From the NCBI RefSeq assembly GCF_009707325.1, contig NZ_CP046103.1, positions 620,001 to 684,000 on the forward strand: 64,000 nt of DNA, read 5' to 3'. Shown here in pieces: positions 55,466 through 63,902 of this stretch. The notes under the pieces are model-generated. The model made no database searches. It was given only the letters and a program-made list of their open reading frames with translations, and was not told the origin of the DNA. How positions within the stretch are numbered: the stretch's first letter is position 1; each line of letters opens with the position of its first letter. Source of the DNA: Pseudomonas sp. IB20. Lineage in GTDB: Bacteria; Pseudomonadota; Gammaproteobacteria; Pseudomonadales; Pseudomonadaceae. Both the position numbers and the translations under genes were made by a program.

Positions 55466-56187
55466 CAATTCCTCGGGTTGCTTGCGGCATCACTGACCGT
55501 GGCGATCTGGTCTTTGGCTTTGGTGGCGGTTGCACTTGAGCCTTTGAGTTTCTCGGCCCGCGCCTGGGCTTCGGTGACTTGCTCAGGGCTCAGGCCCATC
55601 TGGCTGACCAGTTGCGCGGCTTGTTTCCAGTTGTCCTGATAGATCAACAGCGTCACCAGGTTGACTGCCGCCAGCGGGTCGCTCTGCTTGAGCTCCATGG
55701 CGGTCATGAACTCGAAACGCGCGTCTTCCAGGCGCAGTTGGTTGAGGTACACCACGCCCAGGTCATTGCGGATTTTCTCATCGGTGGGTGCCAGCCGCGC
55801 CGCGCGTTGCAAGTGGGCCACGGCTTGCGCGTTATCGCCCTTGGCCGAGGCGATTTGCCCCAGGCCGTGCTCACCTTCGGCGGCCATGCAGGTGCCGAGC
55901 AGGCTGCGGAACAACGGCTCGGCTTCACTGCGCCCGAGCAGGCGATAAGCCTTGGCCTGCCGCAGGCGCACCTGGGGCAAATTGGCTGGCAAGCTTTGCA
56001 GGTTGGCGAGGCTGGCGTGCAGCTTGCCGTCGCCGGCCATTTCATCGGCCAGGTTCAGCGCCAGCTCCTGGTCGGAGCTGGGTTTGGCGCAACTGCCGGT
56101 GCCCGTCAACGCGCCCCACGGGGTTTGGCCGTTGGTGGCGCAACCGCCCAGCAGCAACAGGCTAAAACCGGCTATCAAGGCTTTCAT
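55465..56187 (-). CDS. tadD: Tad pilus lipoprotein TadD
   Basis: 240 residues. Lipobox L-L-L-G-G-C near residue 15, then TPR repeats (A-Y-R-L-L-G-R-S-E-A near 82, A-V-A-H-L-Q-R-A-A-R-L near 122, L-G-V-V-Y-L-N-Q near 143). TadD is an outer-membrane-linked pilotin-like protein for the Flp secretin. It follows tadC by 10 bases; its stop overlaps the DUF3613 start (TGATG). Confidence 0.9.
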   Translation of the reverse strand: MKALIAGFSLLLLGGCATNGQTPWGALTGTGSCAKPSSDQELALNLADEMAGDGKLHASLANLQSLPANLPQVRLRQAKAYRLLGRSEAEPLFRSLLGTCMAAEGEHGLGQIASAKGDNAQAVAHLQRAARLAPTDEKIRNDLGVVYLNQLRLEDARFEFMTAMELKQSDPLAAVNLVTLLIYQDNWKQAAQLVSQMGLSPEQVTEAQARAEKLKGSSATATKAKDQIATVSDAASNPRN

Positions 56188-56197
56188 CGGGCGCTCC

Positions 56198-57091
56198 TCA
56201 TAAGTTACTCAAGGCCCGGGTGATGCCGATAAAGGCAGGCCCCCCGAGCACGATCAGCAAGGCTGGAAACAAAAACACCATCATCACCACCGACATTTTT
56301 GCCGACATCTTCGACACGAATTCCTGGATCCGCGTGAGGCGTCGGTCGTCGAGCAATTGCTTGAGCGACAGCAGCGATTTCATCGCGCCGCCGCCTTGCT
56401 GTACCAACTGCTGGAGGATGGTGCAGGTGTCGGTGAATTCATCCACGGCCAACAGCCTGGCGGTCTTGCCCATTTCCTCGCTCAGCTCCAGGCCGGAGTC
56501 GACGCGGGTCAGGATCAGGCGCAGTTCATGAGTCAGCGCCGGCAGCAGGCGCTGCGCTTCAATGCTCAGCACGCGCAGCGCTTGTTCGACCGCCATGCCG
56601 GACTCGAACAGAATGCGCAGCAGCGGAATGAAGGTCGATACCTCGTGGGAGATGCGTTGCTGGCGAGCCTTGGCGGCCCTGGCGAGGATGCGCTTGGGCA
56701 ACAGATAGCCGATGCCCAGGGCCAGCAAAGGCGCCAGCCACGGCGAGCCTACGTTAGGAAACAGGAACTCTTGGGCCACTAAGGTAATGACCAACAGCAA
56801 CAACGGCGTGCCGACCTGGAAGGCGGCGAACATCGAGCGCTGGTTGGCTTTGCGCCAGCCGACCCGGTTGAGCAGGATTTGGGTTTCGTTGTCCAGGCTC
56901 ACCGAGCGTTGCGCGAGTGGGCTGCTGCCCAGTTGCCGCATCAGCGTGCCGAATGTGTGTTCGCGCGCCATCTGGCCCTGCAAGCGTTGGGCAACCAGGC
57001 GCTGGCCGCGCCGGTGCTTCATCAGGTTGGCCAGCACCAACCCCAGGGCGGCGATGAACAGTACAGCGCTGATCAGCAGTGCAATCGCCAT
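56198..57091 (-). CDS. tadC: Tad pilus inner-membrane platform protein TadC
   Basis: 297 residues of the T2SSF/GspF-like family. One N-terminal membrane segment, a pair near residues 95-130 and one at the C-terminus (about 265-290). The cytoplasmic helical core is E-V-S-T-F-I-P-L-L-R-I-L-F-E-S-G (about 150-165) and F-T-D-T-C-T-I-L-Q-Q-L-V-Q (about 217-229). It forms the platform with TadB on which TadA acts. Spacing to tadB is 1 base. Confidence 0.92.
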   Translation of the reverse strand: MAIALLISAVLFIAALGLVLANLMKHRRGQRLVAQRLQGQMAREHTFGTLMRQLGSSPLAQRSVSLDNETQILLNRVGWRKANQRSMFAAFQVGTPLLLLVITLVAQEFLFPNVGSPWLAPLLALGIGYLLPKRILARAAKARQQRISHEVSTFIPLLRILFESGMAVEQALRVLSIEAQRLLPALTHELRLILTRVDSGLELSEEMGKTARLLAVDEFTDTCTILQQLVQQGGGAMKSLLSLKQLLDDRRLTRIQEFVSKMSAKMSVVMMVFLFPALLIVLGGPAFIGITRALSNL

Positions 57092-57092
57092 C

Positions 57093-57974
57093 TCATACGC
57101 TCCGCAACATGCGCCACAAGGTGAAGCAGCCCAACAGCTGCATCACCAGCGCTACGAACAACAGGATGCGCCCGGTGCCGTCGTTCCACATGGTCATCAG
57201 GTACGCGGGGTTCACGGCCAGGAAGTAGCCGATCATCGAGATCGGCAGGGCGGTGAGCACATAGGCGGTCACCCGGGTTTCGCCGGTCAAGGCACGCAGT
57301 TGGCGGGCGGCTTGCTCGCGCTCGCGGATCATCTTGATCAGGTTTTCCAGCAGTTCGCTGGCGTTGCCGCCGTAGCGGTGGTTGACCTTCAAGCCCAGGG
57401 CGAACAGGCGAAACTCGTCACGCTCATAGAACTCGGCAAAGTCGTGGGCCGACTCCGGCAGGCTCACGCCCAACTGCACGTTACGGCGGATACGGCCCAT
57501 GGCTTGTTGCAGCGGGTCTTCGGTGATCTCGATGCCGCCCAGCACCGCGTCAGCCAGCGTGCGCCCGGCCTTGAGGCTGCGCACGGTGTGGTCGAGCAAT
57601 TGCGGCAGTTGTTCGATCATGCGCTTGATGCGCCGTTGATAGCGCCAGGCGATGTATAGGCGCAGCACCAAGGGCGGCAATACCAGCATCACCAGCAGGC
57701 CAATCCAACTGGCAACCAGCAACCCCAGCACCGCGCCGAGGGCCCAGGCTGCAAGCCATAGGCCGAGGTGGTCACTGGGTTTGCCCAGGCCTGCGCGCAG
57801 GAACATGCGTTCCATGCCGCTCCACTGGCTGTTCGCCTCGACGAGCTGCGGCTGGCCTTCGGCAAGGCGGCCTAGCACACGCTCGGTCTGGGCGCGGCGC
57901 AAACCGTTCTGGAAGGAGCGAATCGACAGGCCGATCAGGATCAGGCAGATGAGCAGCAGGATAGCCCCGGTCAT
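57093..57974 (-). CDS. tadB: Tad pilus inner-membrane platform protein TadB
   Basis: 293 residues from the ATG at 57974, which has GGAGAC upstream; longer starts overlap tadA. T2SSF family: an N-terminal membrane helix, a pair near residues 80-120, the GspF core with L-P-Q-L-L-D-H-T-V-R-S-L-K-A-G-R-T near 134 and a C-terminal helix pair. It partners with TadC. It lies between tadA (13 bases) and tadC. Confidence 0.93.
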   Translation of the reverse strand: MTGAILLLICLILIGLSIRSFQNGLRRAQTERVLGRLAEGQPQLVEANSQWSGMERMFLRAGLGKPSDHLGLWLAAWALGAVLGLLVASWIGLLVMLVLPPLVLRLYIAWRYQRRIKRMIEQLPQLLDHTVRSLKAGRTLADAVLGGIEITEDPLQQAMGRIRRNVQLGVSLPESAHDFAEFYERDEFRLFALGLKVNHRYGGNASELLENLIKMIREREQAARQLRALTGETRVTAYVLTALPISMIGYFLAVNPAYLMTMWNDGTGRILLFVALVMQLLGCFTLWRMLRSV

Positions 57975-57987
57975 GCTTGCGTCTCCT

Positions 57988-59256
57988 TCAAGGCAGTAAC
58001 GGTTCGCGGCGCAGTTTTTCACCGGCCGGGTTGACCGCCTCGCGCAGAAAGCCGAAGCCGGTACGCCGGTCGTGTCGGAACAGGGTGTTGGTCACGTACA
58101 CGTCTTCACGGATGCCTACCACCTCGACCACTTCGCTCACGCAGCGACGTCCGTCCGGCAGGCGCGTCAGTTGAATCACCACGTCCAGCGCCGCGCAGAT
58201 CATTTGCCGCAAGGTTTTTTCCGCCACCACGCGGCCGGTCAAGCCCACCAGGGTTTCCAGGCGCAGCAGCGCATCGGCGGCGTTGTTGGCGTGCACGGTA
58301 CTCATGGAGCCGTCGTGGCCGGTGTTCATTGCGGTGAGCACATCGAGTACTTCCACGCCTCGGATCTCGCCGAGAATGATGCGGTCCGGGCGCATCCGCA
58401 GGGCGTTGCGGATCAGGTCGCTGGCCTTGACCTCACCATGGCCCTCGGCATTCGGCGGGCGGGTTTCCAGGCGCACGACGTGAGGGTGGCCCAGTTGCAG
58501 TTCGGCCACGTCTTCGATGGTCACCAGACGCTCATGCGGGTTGATCAATTGGCTGAGGATATTCAGCAGCGTGGTTTTACCGGTGCCGGTGCCGCCGCTG
58601 ATGAGGATGTTGCAACGCTTGCCCACCGCTTCCTGGAAGAAATCGAAGATGTTCTGGTCGATGGTCTGCATCGCCACCAGGTCGCTGCTTTTGAGCATGT
58701 CCTTGCGAAACTTTCGGATCGACAGGCATGGCCCGTCCAAAGCAATTGGCGGGATGATCGCGTTGACCCGGCTGCCATCCGGCAGGCGCGCATCGACCAT
58801 CGGCGACGACTCGTCCAGGCGCCGGCCCAGCGGCGCCAGAATGCGTTGCATCACGCGCTCCACGTGGTGAGCATCGATAAAACGCAGGTCACTTTGGTGC
58901 AGAAGACCATCACGTTCGATAAACACCCGGTGCGGGCCGTTGACCAGAATCTCCGTCACCGACGGGTCGCGCAGCAGCACTTCCAGCGGGCCGAAACCGG
59001 TCAGCTCGTCGACGATTTCTTCGGCCAGGCGCTCCATCTCGTAACGGGAAATCGCCAGGTGCATGCGGTTGATGTATTCGGCGACTTTGTCGATGACAAA
59101 TTGCGCCAGCAGCGGGCGCGAACCTTCCAGCAAGTTCTTTCCCGACTCTTCGATGGCATCGATGATGTAGCGATGCAGCACCAGCTTCAGCCCATCGTGG
59201 TCGGTGTTACCACCGACACTGCGCGCGGGTGCGCCAAAGAGTTTTTCGCCGTTCAT
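57988..59256 (-). CDS. tadA: Tad pilus assembly ATPase TadA
   Basis: 422 residues of the VirB11/GspE-like ATPase family. Walker A G-G-T-G-T-G-K-T-T near residue 218, Asp box T-I-E-D-V-A-E-L near 241, Walker B I-I-L-G-E-I-R-G near 287 and the His box T-G-H-D-G-S-M-S-T-V-H-A-N. It powers both extension and retraction in Tad systems. It overlaps tadZ by 4 bases. Confidence 0.95.
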   Translation of the reverse strand: MNGEKLFGAPARSVGGNTDHDGLKLVLHRYIIDAIEESGKNLLEGSRPLLAQFVIDKVAEYINRMHLAISRYEMERLAEEIVDELTGFGPLEVLLRDPSVTEILVNGPHRVFIERDGLLHQSDLRFIDAHHVERVMQRILAPLGRRLDESSPMVDARLPDGSRVNAIIPPIALDGPCLSIRKFRKDMLKSSDLVAMQTIDQNIFDFFQEAVGKRCNILISGGTGTGKTTLLNILSQLINPHERLVTIEDVAELQLGHPHVVRLETRPPNAEGHGEVKASDLIRNALRMRPDRIILGEIRGVEVLDVLTAMNTGHDGSMSTVHANNAADALLRLETLVGLTGRVVAEKTLRQMICAALDVVIQLTRLPDGRRCVSEVVEVVGIREDVYVTNTLFRHDRRTGFGFLREAVNPAGEKLRREPLLP

Positions 59257-60446
59257 TTGCCGCTTCCCAGCAGGCGTTCAAACCAGGTGTGAGAAGGTTT
59301 TTTCATGCCTTCCGAGCGTTTTGCCAGGCGTTCGCCCAGGGTTTTCATGCCTTGCGTGAGAGCTTCCCGCGGGGCCAGGCTGAACAAGGTCTGCCCTTGG
59401 TTTTTTGCATTCAGGCGCACCTCCGGGCTCAACGGCAACACGGCAATCACCTCCAGCCCAAAGCTCTTGCCCAAGGCCTCGGCGTCGGGCGCGCAGCCTT
59501 TGATGTAGCGATCGACCAACAGCTTGGCGTGCTCCAGCTTCATGCCTTTTTCGCGCCACTGGTTCAGCACCGCGAGGTTGCGGCGGCAGTCCAGCACGCT
59601 TTGATCGGTGCACCACAGCAGCTTGTCGCAATGGCTGACAAAGGTGCGCAGCGCTTCGCTGTCCGGCTGGCCGGCGAGGTTCACCACGATGTGCTGGAAG
59701 TGCTGGCGCAAGGCGCTGAGCAGCATGTACAGCTCGGCGGCGCTGGTCTGCTCCAAGGGCTCATCGCTGGAAGCGTAGGCGAGGATGCGCAGGCCATCCT
59801 CGGCAGAGGTAAAGGCACTGTTGATCAGGGTCGCGTCGAGCCGGCGCAGGTGACGCAGGGCATCACCGAAATTGAATGAGCTTTCAAGCCCCAGCAGTGC
59901 CAGGCTGTCACCCCGTGGCAGGCCCAGGTCCAGCAGCAGGGTTTGCTGGCCGCTTTTTTGTACGACCAGCGCCAGGTGGCTGGCGAGCAGTGCGCCGTCG
60001 GCATTGCTTTGAGTGCCGAACAGCACGGTGAGGCCGCCGAGCTGGGTGTTGGTGGTCACCGGCGGCAGGCGTTTGCTCAGGCGGCGCACCAGCCCGGCCA
60101 CTTCGCTGGAGCGCGAGCCGTAGGCGACAAAATCCCGCGCCCCGGCGCGCATTGCATTGAGTACCAGCTGGTTGTCCATGCCGTCACCGAGGGCGACGAT
60201 GGCCAGCATCGGCTTGGCTTCCAGCGCGCCTTCGATCAACGCGCTTTGGGCCACCACATGCTCGCGGTCGAGGCCGACAAACACTAGGGTGGCGAAGGTC
60301 ACATCGACCAACGCCAGCAACTCATCCAGCGTGCCGCTGCCGGCGCTGACGACTTGGCCAAGCGGTGCCAGCGCGCCCTGTAGCCACTCAAGGTCAGTGG
60401 TATTACGGGTGATTGCCAGGTAGGTCTGGCTCAGGCTATCGCTCAT
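59253..60446 (-). CDS. tadZ: Tad pilus localisation protein TadZ/CpaE
   Basis: 397 residues from the ATG at 60446, which overlaps the rcpA stop. An N-terminal receiver-like domain lacking a clear phospho-Asp (about 1-125) is followed by a MinD/ParA-like domain. The Walker A is degenerate (L-F-G-T-Q-S-N-A-D-G), lacking the usual G-K-G-G-x-G-K-T. TadZ positions the pilus machine, usually at a pole. Confidence 0.88.
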   Translation of the reverse strand: MSDSLSQTYLAITRNTTDLEWLQGALAPLGQVVSAGSGTLDELLALVDVTFATLVFVGLDREHVVAQSALIEGALEAKPMLAIVALGDGMDNQLVLNAMRAGARDFVAYGSRSSEVAGLVRRLSKRLPPVTTNTQLGGLTVLFGTQSNADGALLASHLALVVQKSGQQTLLLDLGLPRGDSLALLGLESSFNFGDALRHLRRLDATLINSAFTSAEDGLRILAYASSDEPLEQTSAAELYMLLSALRQHFQHIVVNLAGQPDSEALRTFVSHCDKLLWCTDQSVLDCRRNLAVLNQWREKGMKLEHAKLLVDRYIKGCAPDAEALGKSFGLEVIAVLPLSPEVRLNAKNQGQTLFSLAPREALTQGMKTLGERLAKRSEGMKKPSHTWFERLLGSGK

Positions 60447-61663
60447 TGGGATAACCCGTTGTTGCGGTCGAAATTGCCGTTTTCCAGGAAGTACAGGCGG
60501 TACCAATTCGGGTCATAGTTGCGCAGGTTCTCGCCGGGCAACGACGGCAGCTGGGCGTTGGCGGCCAGCGGCTGCACCAGGTGCGGCGTGACGATCATCA
60601 ACAGTTCTTTGTCTTGGCGGTTGACCGAGGAATCGCGAAAGAACGCGCCCAGGATCGGGATGTCCCCCAGGCCTGGAAACTTGCTGATGCTGGTGGTGTT
60701 GTTGCTGCTGATCAGGCCGCTGATCACAAAGCTTTCGCCATCGGCCAGGGACACGCTGGTGTCGGTGCGGCGGATGGTCAGGGCCGGCACCTGGATGTTT
60801 TGAATCACCACGGCGTTGGTGTAGTCCAGCTCACTGACTTCCGGTGCCACCTTGAGGGAGATGCGATTGCGGTCGATCACGGTGGGGGTCAGGGTCAGGC
60901 GAATGCCGAACTCTTTGTACTCGATGGAAATAGTGTCACTGCCGCTGCTGGGCACCGGGATCGGTATCTCCCCACCGGCCAGGAAGGTCGCGCTTTGCCC
61001 GCTCATGGCGACCAGGCTTGGACGCGCCAGGGTGTAGGCAAAACCGCTGCTTTCCAGGGCGTTGATCATCGCGGAAACACGTCCGCCGCCGAAGCCGATA
61101 TTGAACTGCTCAGCGCTCACCGGCAGCTTGAAGGTGCTGGGTGTGGGGAACAACAGGTTGGGGCTGCCAAGGAAAAAGTTCTTACCCATGCCGAGGATTT
61201 TGGTGCTGGCTTCCTTCAGCTTGGTGCGGCTGACCTCGACAAAGCGGATGTCGGTCTGCACCTGGCTGGGCAGTGAAGGGTCATCCGCTGGCGCCAAGGA
61301 CAGGCTGGTCAGGGCTGACGTGGCCTTGCCCTTGACGAACACCATGCTCTGGCGCGGCGTGGTGGAGCAGGCAGTCCAGACCATCAGGCTTGTCGTACCG
61401 GAAGCGATGCCGGTCAGCAGGAAGCCGCGGTCGCCATTGAGGTGGACGTCGGCGATTTTTGGGTCGCCGATTGCCAGTCGCGTGATCGCTACCGGCGATT
61501 GCAGCTCCTGTTGCAGGCCTTCGCCTACCGAGAGCGCTGCGGGCAATTGGCCCAAGCTGGCGCAGTTGCCGGTGGCGGCTACGGCCAGGCCCACGGGCAG
61601 GTTCGACAGCAGCAGGGCACAGGCAATTTTCAGCGTGAACACCGGTGCGAAACGTCGGCTCAT
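60443..61663 (-). CDS. rcpA: Flp pilus secretin RcpA/CpaC
   Basis: About 406 residues. A signal peptide, an N0/BON-like domain with I-T-R-L-A-I-G-D-P-K-I-A-D-V near residue 60, and a secretin domain with V-E-V-S-R-T-K-L-K, P-S-L-V-A-M-S-G-Q near 225, the G-G-E-I-P-I-P-V-P lip region near 240 and P-I-L-G-A-F-F-R-D near 345. It forms the outer-membrane pore. The start at 61663 has AAGGA at 8 bases; an ATG three codons earlier (61672) is less well placed. Confidence 0.93.
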   Translation of the reverse strand: MSRRFAPVFTLKIACALLLSNLPVGLAVAATGNCASLGQLPAALSVGEGLQQELQSPVAITRLAIGDPKIADVHLNGDRGFLLTGIASGTTSLMVWTACSTTPRQSMVFVKGKATSALTSLSLAPADDPSLPSQVQTDIRFVEVSRTKLKEASTKILGMGKNFFLGSPNLLFPTPSTFKLPVSAEQFNIGFGGGRVSAMINALESSGFAYTLARPSLVAMSGQSATFLAGGEIPIPVPSSGSDTISIEYKEFGIRLTLTPTVIDRNRISLKVAPEVSELDYTNAVVIQNIQVPALTIRRTDTSVSLADGESFVISGLISSNNTTSISKFPGLGDIPILGAFFRDSSVNRQDKELLMIVTPHLVQPLAANAQLPSLPGENLRNYDPNWYRLYFLENGNFDRNNGLSQ

Positions 61664-61678
61664 GCACAGCATCCTTGT

Positions 61679-62605
61679 TCAGTCGGGCGTTTGTTGGGTG
61701 GCTTGGTTGCCGCGTATCACCTCGACACCGGCGCGGCGCGGCGCGCTCTGGGCGAGCTTTTTCGGGGCTTGGGCGAAGGCCAGCTGGGTGAACTGGTAGA
61801 GGTCGCGGTTGGCGCTTTGCAGCTTGCCCTGCGTATCGCGTTCGCCTGCCCAATAGTGGCTCAACAGGCGTTCGTCGCTGCTGCGCACCGCCAGGCGCAA
61901 AGTACCGGCCTGGGAGGCGAGCATCAGCCGGCTCAGCAGTTGTTCGGGCACCGCCAGTACCACGGTGCGCGAGGGCGCGCGGCGTTGGGCTTTTTCTTCA
62001 GCGGTCATCGCGGGAGGGGAGGCGGGGGTGCCGTCGTTGGTCAGGCCCATTTGATCGCCGACACTGAGCAGGCGCATGGCGGGGACGACCACTTGGGCGG
62101 ATTGTTCGAGGTTGGCGGTGTCCTGGCGCAGGTACAAAAGCACGTCCACATAATCGCCGGGGCTCAACTGCCCGGCCGCGCCGATCACTTCATCCACGGC
62201 CACGGCCAGGGCGCGCTCGTCCGGGCGAATCATGCGCGCCAGGGGGCCACCGGGGGTGAAGCTTTCTTCGTTCAGCCAGGTGCCGGCTTGCAGGGCGCGC
62301 CACGGTGTACGGCCGATGGCCTGGTCGACACTGGTCATGCTGCCGGCCGGCACGGTGCGTAATTTTTCGACGCTAAGGTCAGCAGCATTCAGCGCAACAA
62401 ACGGTGGCACATCGTGAGCCAGCACCACCACGGGTTGGCGGGTTTGGTCTTCCACCACGGCGACGGCTTTTTCGACAGGAGCAGCCTGTGGCGGCGGTGG
62501 CGGCGCCGGAGCAGGTTCACGGCTGAGGACAAGCCCCCAATAACCGGCAAACAGCGCACCGATCAACAGCACACCAGCCAGAATCATGCTCAGACGCGTG
62601 TTCAT
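61679..62605 (-). CDS. rcpC: Flp pilus assembly protein RcpC/CpaB
   Basis: 308 residues. An N-terminal membrane segment (M-I-L-A-G-V-L-L-I-G-A-L-F-A-G-Y) is followed by a Pro-rich spacer, a SAF domain (V-V-V-L-A-H-D-V-P-P-F near residue 58) and the CpaB C-terminal half with G-D-Y-V-D-V-L-L near 154. It is thought to link the secretin to peptidoglycan. AAAGGAG lies upstream. First gene of the minus-strand rcpC-rcpA-tadZABCD operon. Confidence 0.92.
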   Translation of the reverse strand: MNTRLSMILAGVLLIGALFAGYWGLVLSREPAPAPPPPPQAAPVEKAVAVVEDQTRQPVVVLAHDVPPFVALNAADLSVEKLRTVPAGSMTSVDQAIGRTPWRALQAGTWLNEESFTPGGPLARMIRPDERALAVAVDEVIGAAGQLSPGDYVDVLLYLRQDTANLEQSAQVVVPAMRLLSVGDQMGLTNDGTPASPPAMTAEEKAQRRAPSRTVVLAVPEQLLSRLMLASQAGTLRLAVRSSDERLLSHYWAGERDTQGKLQSANRDLYQFTQLAFAQAPKKLAQSAPRRAGVEVIRGNQATQQTPD

Positions 62606-62935
62606 GACGGCTCTCCTTTTCCTGTTGCACTACAACCCGTCTTCCGAACAGGCCAATTACGCAACCCGGCTGCTATGAACAGTGGACTAACTATTTCGCT
62701 ATTTGAAGGTAGTTCAGCTAGGACGAAATGCCATTACTGACAGAAAAAATTCTTCGTGAAGCCCCAAGTACCCTCTGAAATCACGGATCTGAGGCACTGG
62801 AAATGCACCCACTACTTTGTGATTAATCCGTTCTTACAGTTGTGAGTGTGGGGTTTGTTGACAATGCTCAAGTGGCACATCGCAATTACTGTGCAGCACC
62901 GAGCTAGGGCGCCTGGCCGCCCAGGGAGCAGTACG
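62606..62935. promoter_or_regulatory. Divergent rcpC / flp promoter region
   Basis: 330 bases, AT-rich, no repeats of the REP type. A TTGACA at 62858-62863 with GCAATT 18 bases on (62882-62887) could serve flp. PprB-binding sites would be expected here by analogy with P. aeruginosa, but I have no reliable consensus to place them. Confidence 0.4.
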
Positions 62936-63130
62936 ATGATTCTTGATTTCCTGATTAGACTTCACGTCCAACTTCAATTGCTTTTCCAGCGCAAAGAAGG
63001 CGCGACAGCCATTGAATATCTCATTCTCGTGGCAATTGTAGCGTTGGTGATACTGGCAGCTGGCACTACCTTAAAACCACAGATCACCGCCTTCTTCACA
63101 AAAATCACCACCGCCGTTACGCCACCGTAA
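62936..63130 (+). CDS. flp: Flp pilin, copy 1
   Basis: 64 residues from the ATG at 62936 with CAGGGAG upstream. A 22-residue basic leader ends in K-E-G, then A-T-A-I-E-Y-L-I-L-V-A-I-V: cut after the glycine, Glu at +5 and Tyr at +6, the type IVb Flp signature. The mature pilin would be 42 residues. It is the main pilus subunit, processed by FppA. Confidence 0.93.
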   Translation: MILDFLIRLHVQLQLLFQRKEGATAIEYLILVAIVALVILAAGTTLKPQITAFFTKITTAVTPP

Positions 63131-63200
63131 ATTCGCAGGGCATTCGACGACTGTGCAGTACCTTGTTGATCAGGCGCTGAGGCGCCAGAGGAGCCGTATT

Positions 63201-63395
63201 ATGATCCTTGATATGTTGATGAGATGTTGCGTTCAACTTCAGTTGCTCTTTCGTCGTAAAGACGGTGCAACGGCGATTGAGTACCTCATTCTGGTGGCCA
63301 TTGTAGCGCTGGTGATACTGGCAGCAGGCACTACGCTGTCGCCTCAGATCAGCGCGTTGTTTACAAAAATCACGACAGCCATTACGCCAACGTGA
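63201..63395 (+). CDS. Flp pilin, copy 2
   Basis: 64 residues from the ATG at 63201 with AGAGGAG upstream. The leader has a Cys-Cys (M-R-C-C-V-Q-L) and ends K-D-G; the mature part is nearly identical to copy 1 (A-T-A-I-E-Y-L-I-L-V-A-I-V-A-L). Differences cluster at S-P-Q-I-S-A-L versus K-P-Q-I-T-A-F and at the last two residues. It arose by tandem duplication; both copies look intact. Confidence 0.9.
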   Translation: MILDMLMRCCVQLQLLFRRKDGATAIEYLILVAIVALVILAAGTTLSPQISALFTKITTAITPT

Positions 63396-63455
63396 CCTTG
63401 TAGACGGCATTCTGTGAGTACTTTTGTTATTGATTAGCAACGCCAGGTAGTACCC

Positions 63456-63902
63456 ATGAATGCTGCAGCTGCACCTTTTCGCCAACAAATTCTGTTGGTG
63501 GACGACGAAGAAGATGCCCTCGTAGAACTGGCGGAGTCGCTGGAGAACGAGGGCTTCGTTTGTTTTACCGCCACCTCCGTCACCTACGCGTTGCAGGAAC
63601 TGACCCTGAACCCCGACATCGCATTGGTCATCACCGACCTGCGTATGCCCGAGGAAAGTGGTATCTCGCTGATCAAGCGCCTGCGCGAACACACCGATCG
63701 CCAACACTTGCCGGTGATCGTGATGTCGGGTCATGCCGAGATGGATGACGTCAGCGACATGTTACGCCTGCAGGTGCTGGACCTGTTTCGCAAGCCCATC
63801 TATCTGGTGCGGTTAATCGACACCCTCAACAGCCTATTCCCCCTGGCAGGGCGGCCTTCCCTAACAAACGAGCTGCCACAAACACTCAGAGTTGATAGCT
63901 GA
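63456..63902 (+). CDS. Single-domain response regulator
   Basis: 148 residues, receiver domain only. It has L-V-D-D-E-E near residue 11, phospho-Asp ~61 in I-T-D-L-R-M-P, V-M-S-G-H and F-R-K-P. A 25-residue tail lacks any DNA-binding or enzyme domain. Such stand-alone receivers act by protein contact. It follows the flp genes (60 bases), so a part in Tad pilus control is likely but unproven. Its end overlaps the convergent outer-membrane gene by 17 bases. Confidence 0.85.
   Translation: MNAAAAPFRQQILLVDDEEDALVELAESLENEGFVCFTATSVTYALQELTLNPDIALVITDLRMPEESGISLIKRLREHTDRQHLPVIVMSGHAEMDDVSDMLRLQVLDLFRKPIYLVRLIDTLNSLFPLAGRPSLTNELPQTLRVDS

Noticed and set aside
62864..62890. Sigma-54 promoter before flp (TGGCAC seen)
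   Set aside because: No TTGC at the needed distance from TGGCAC.
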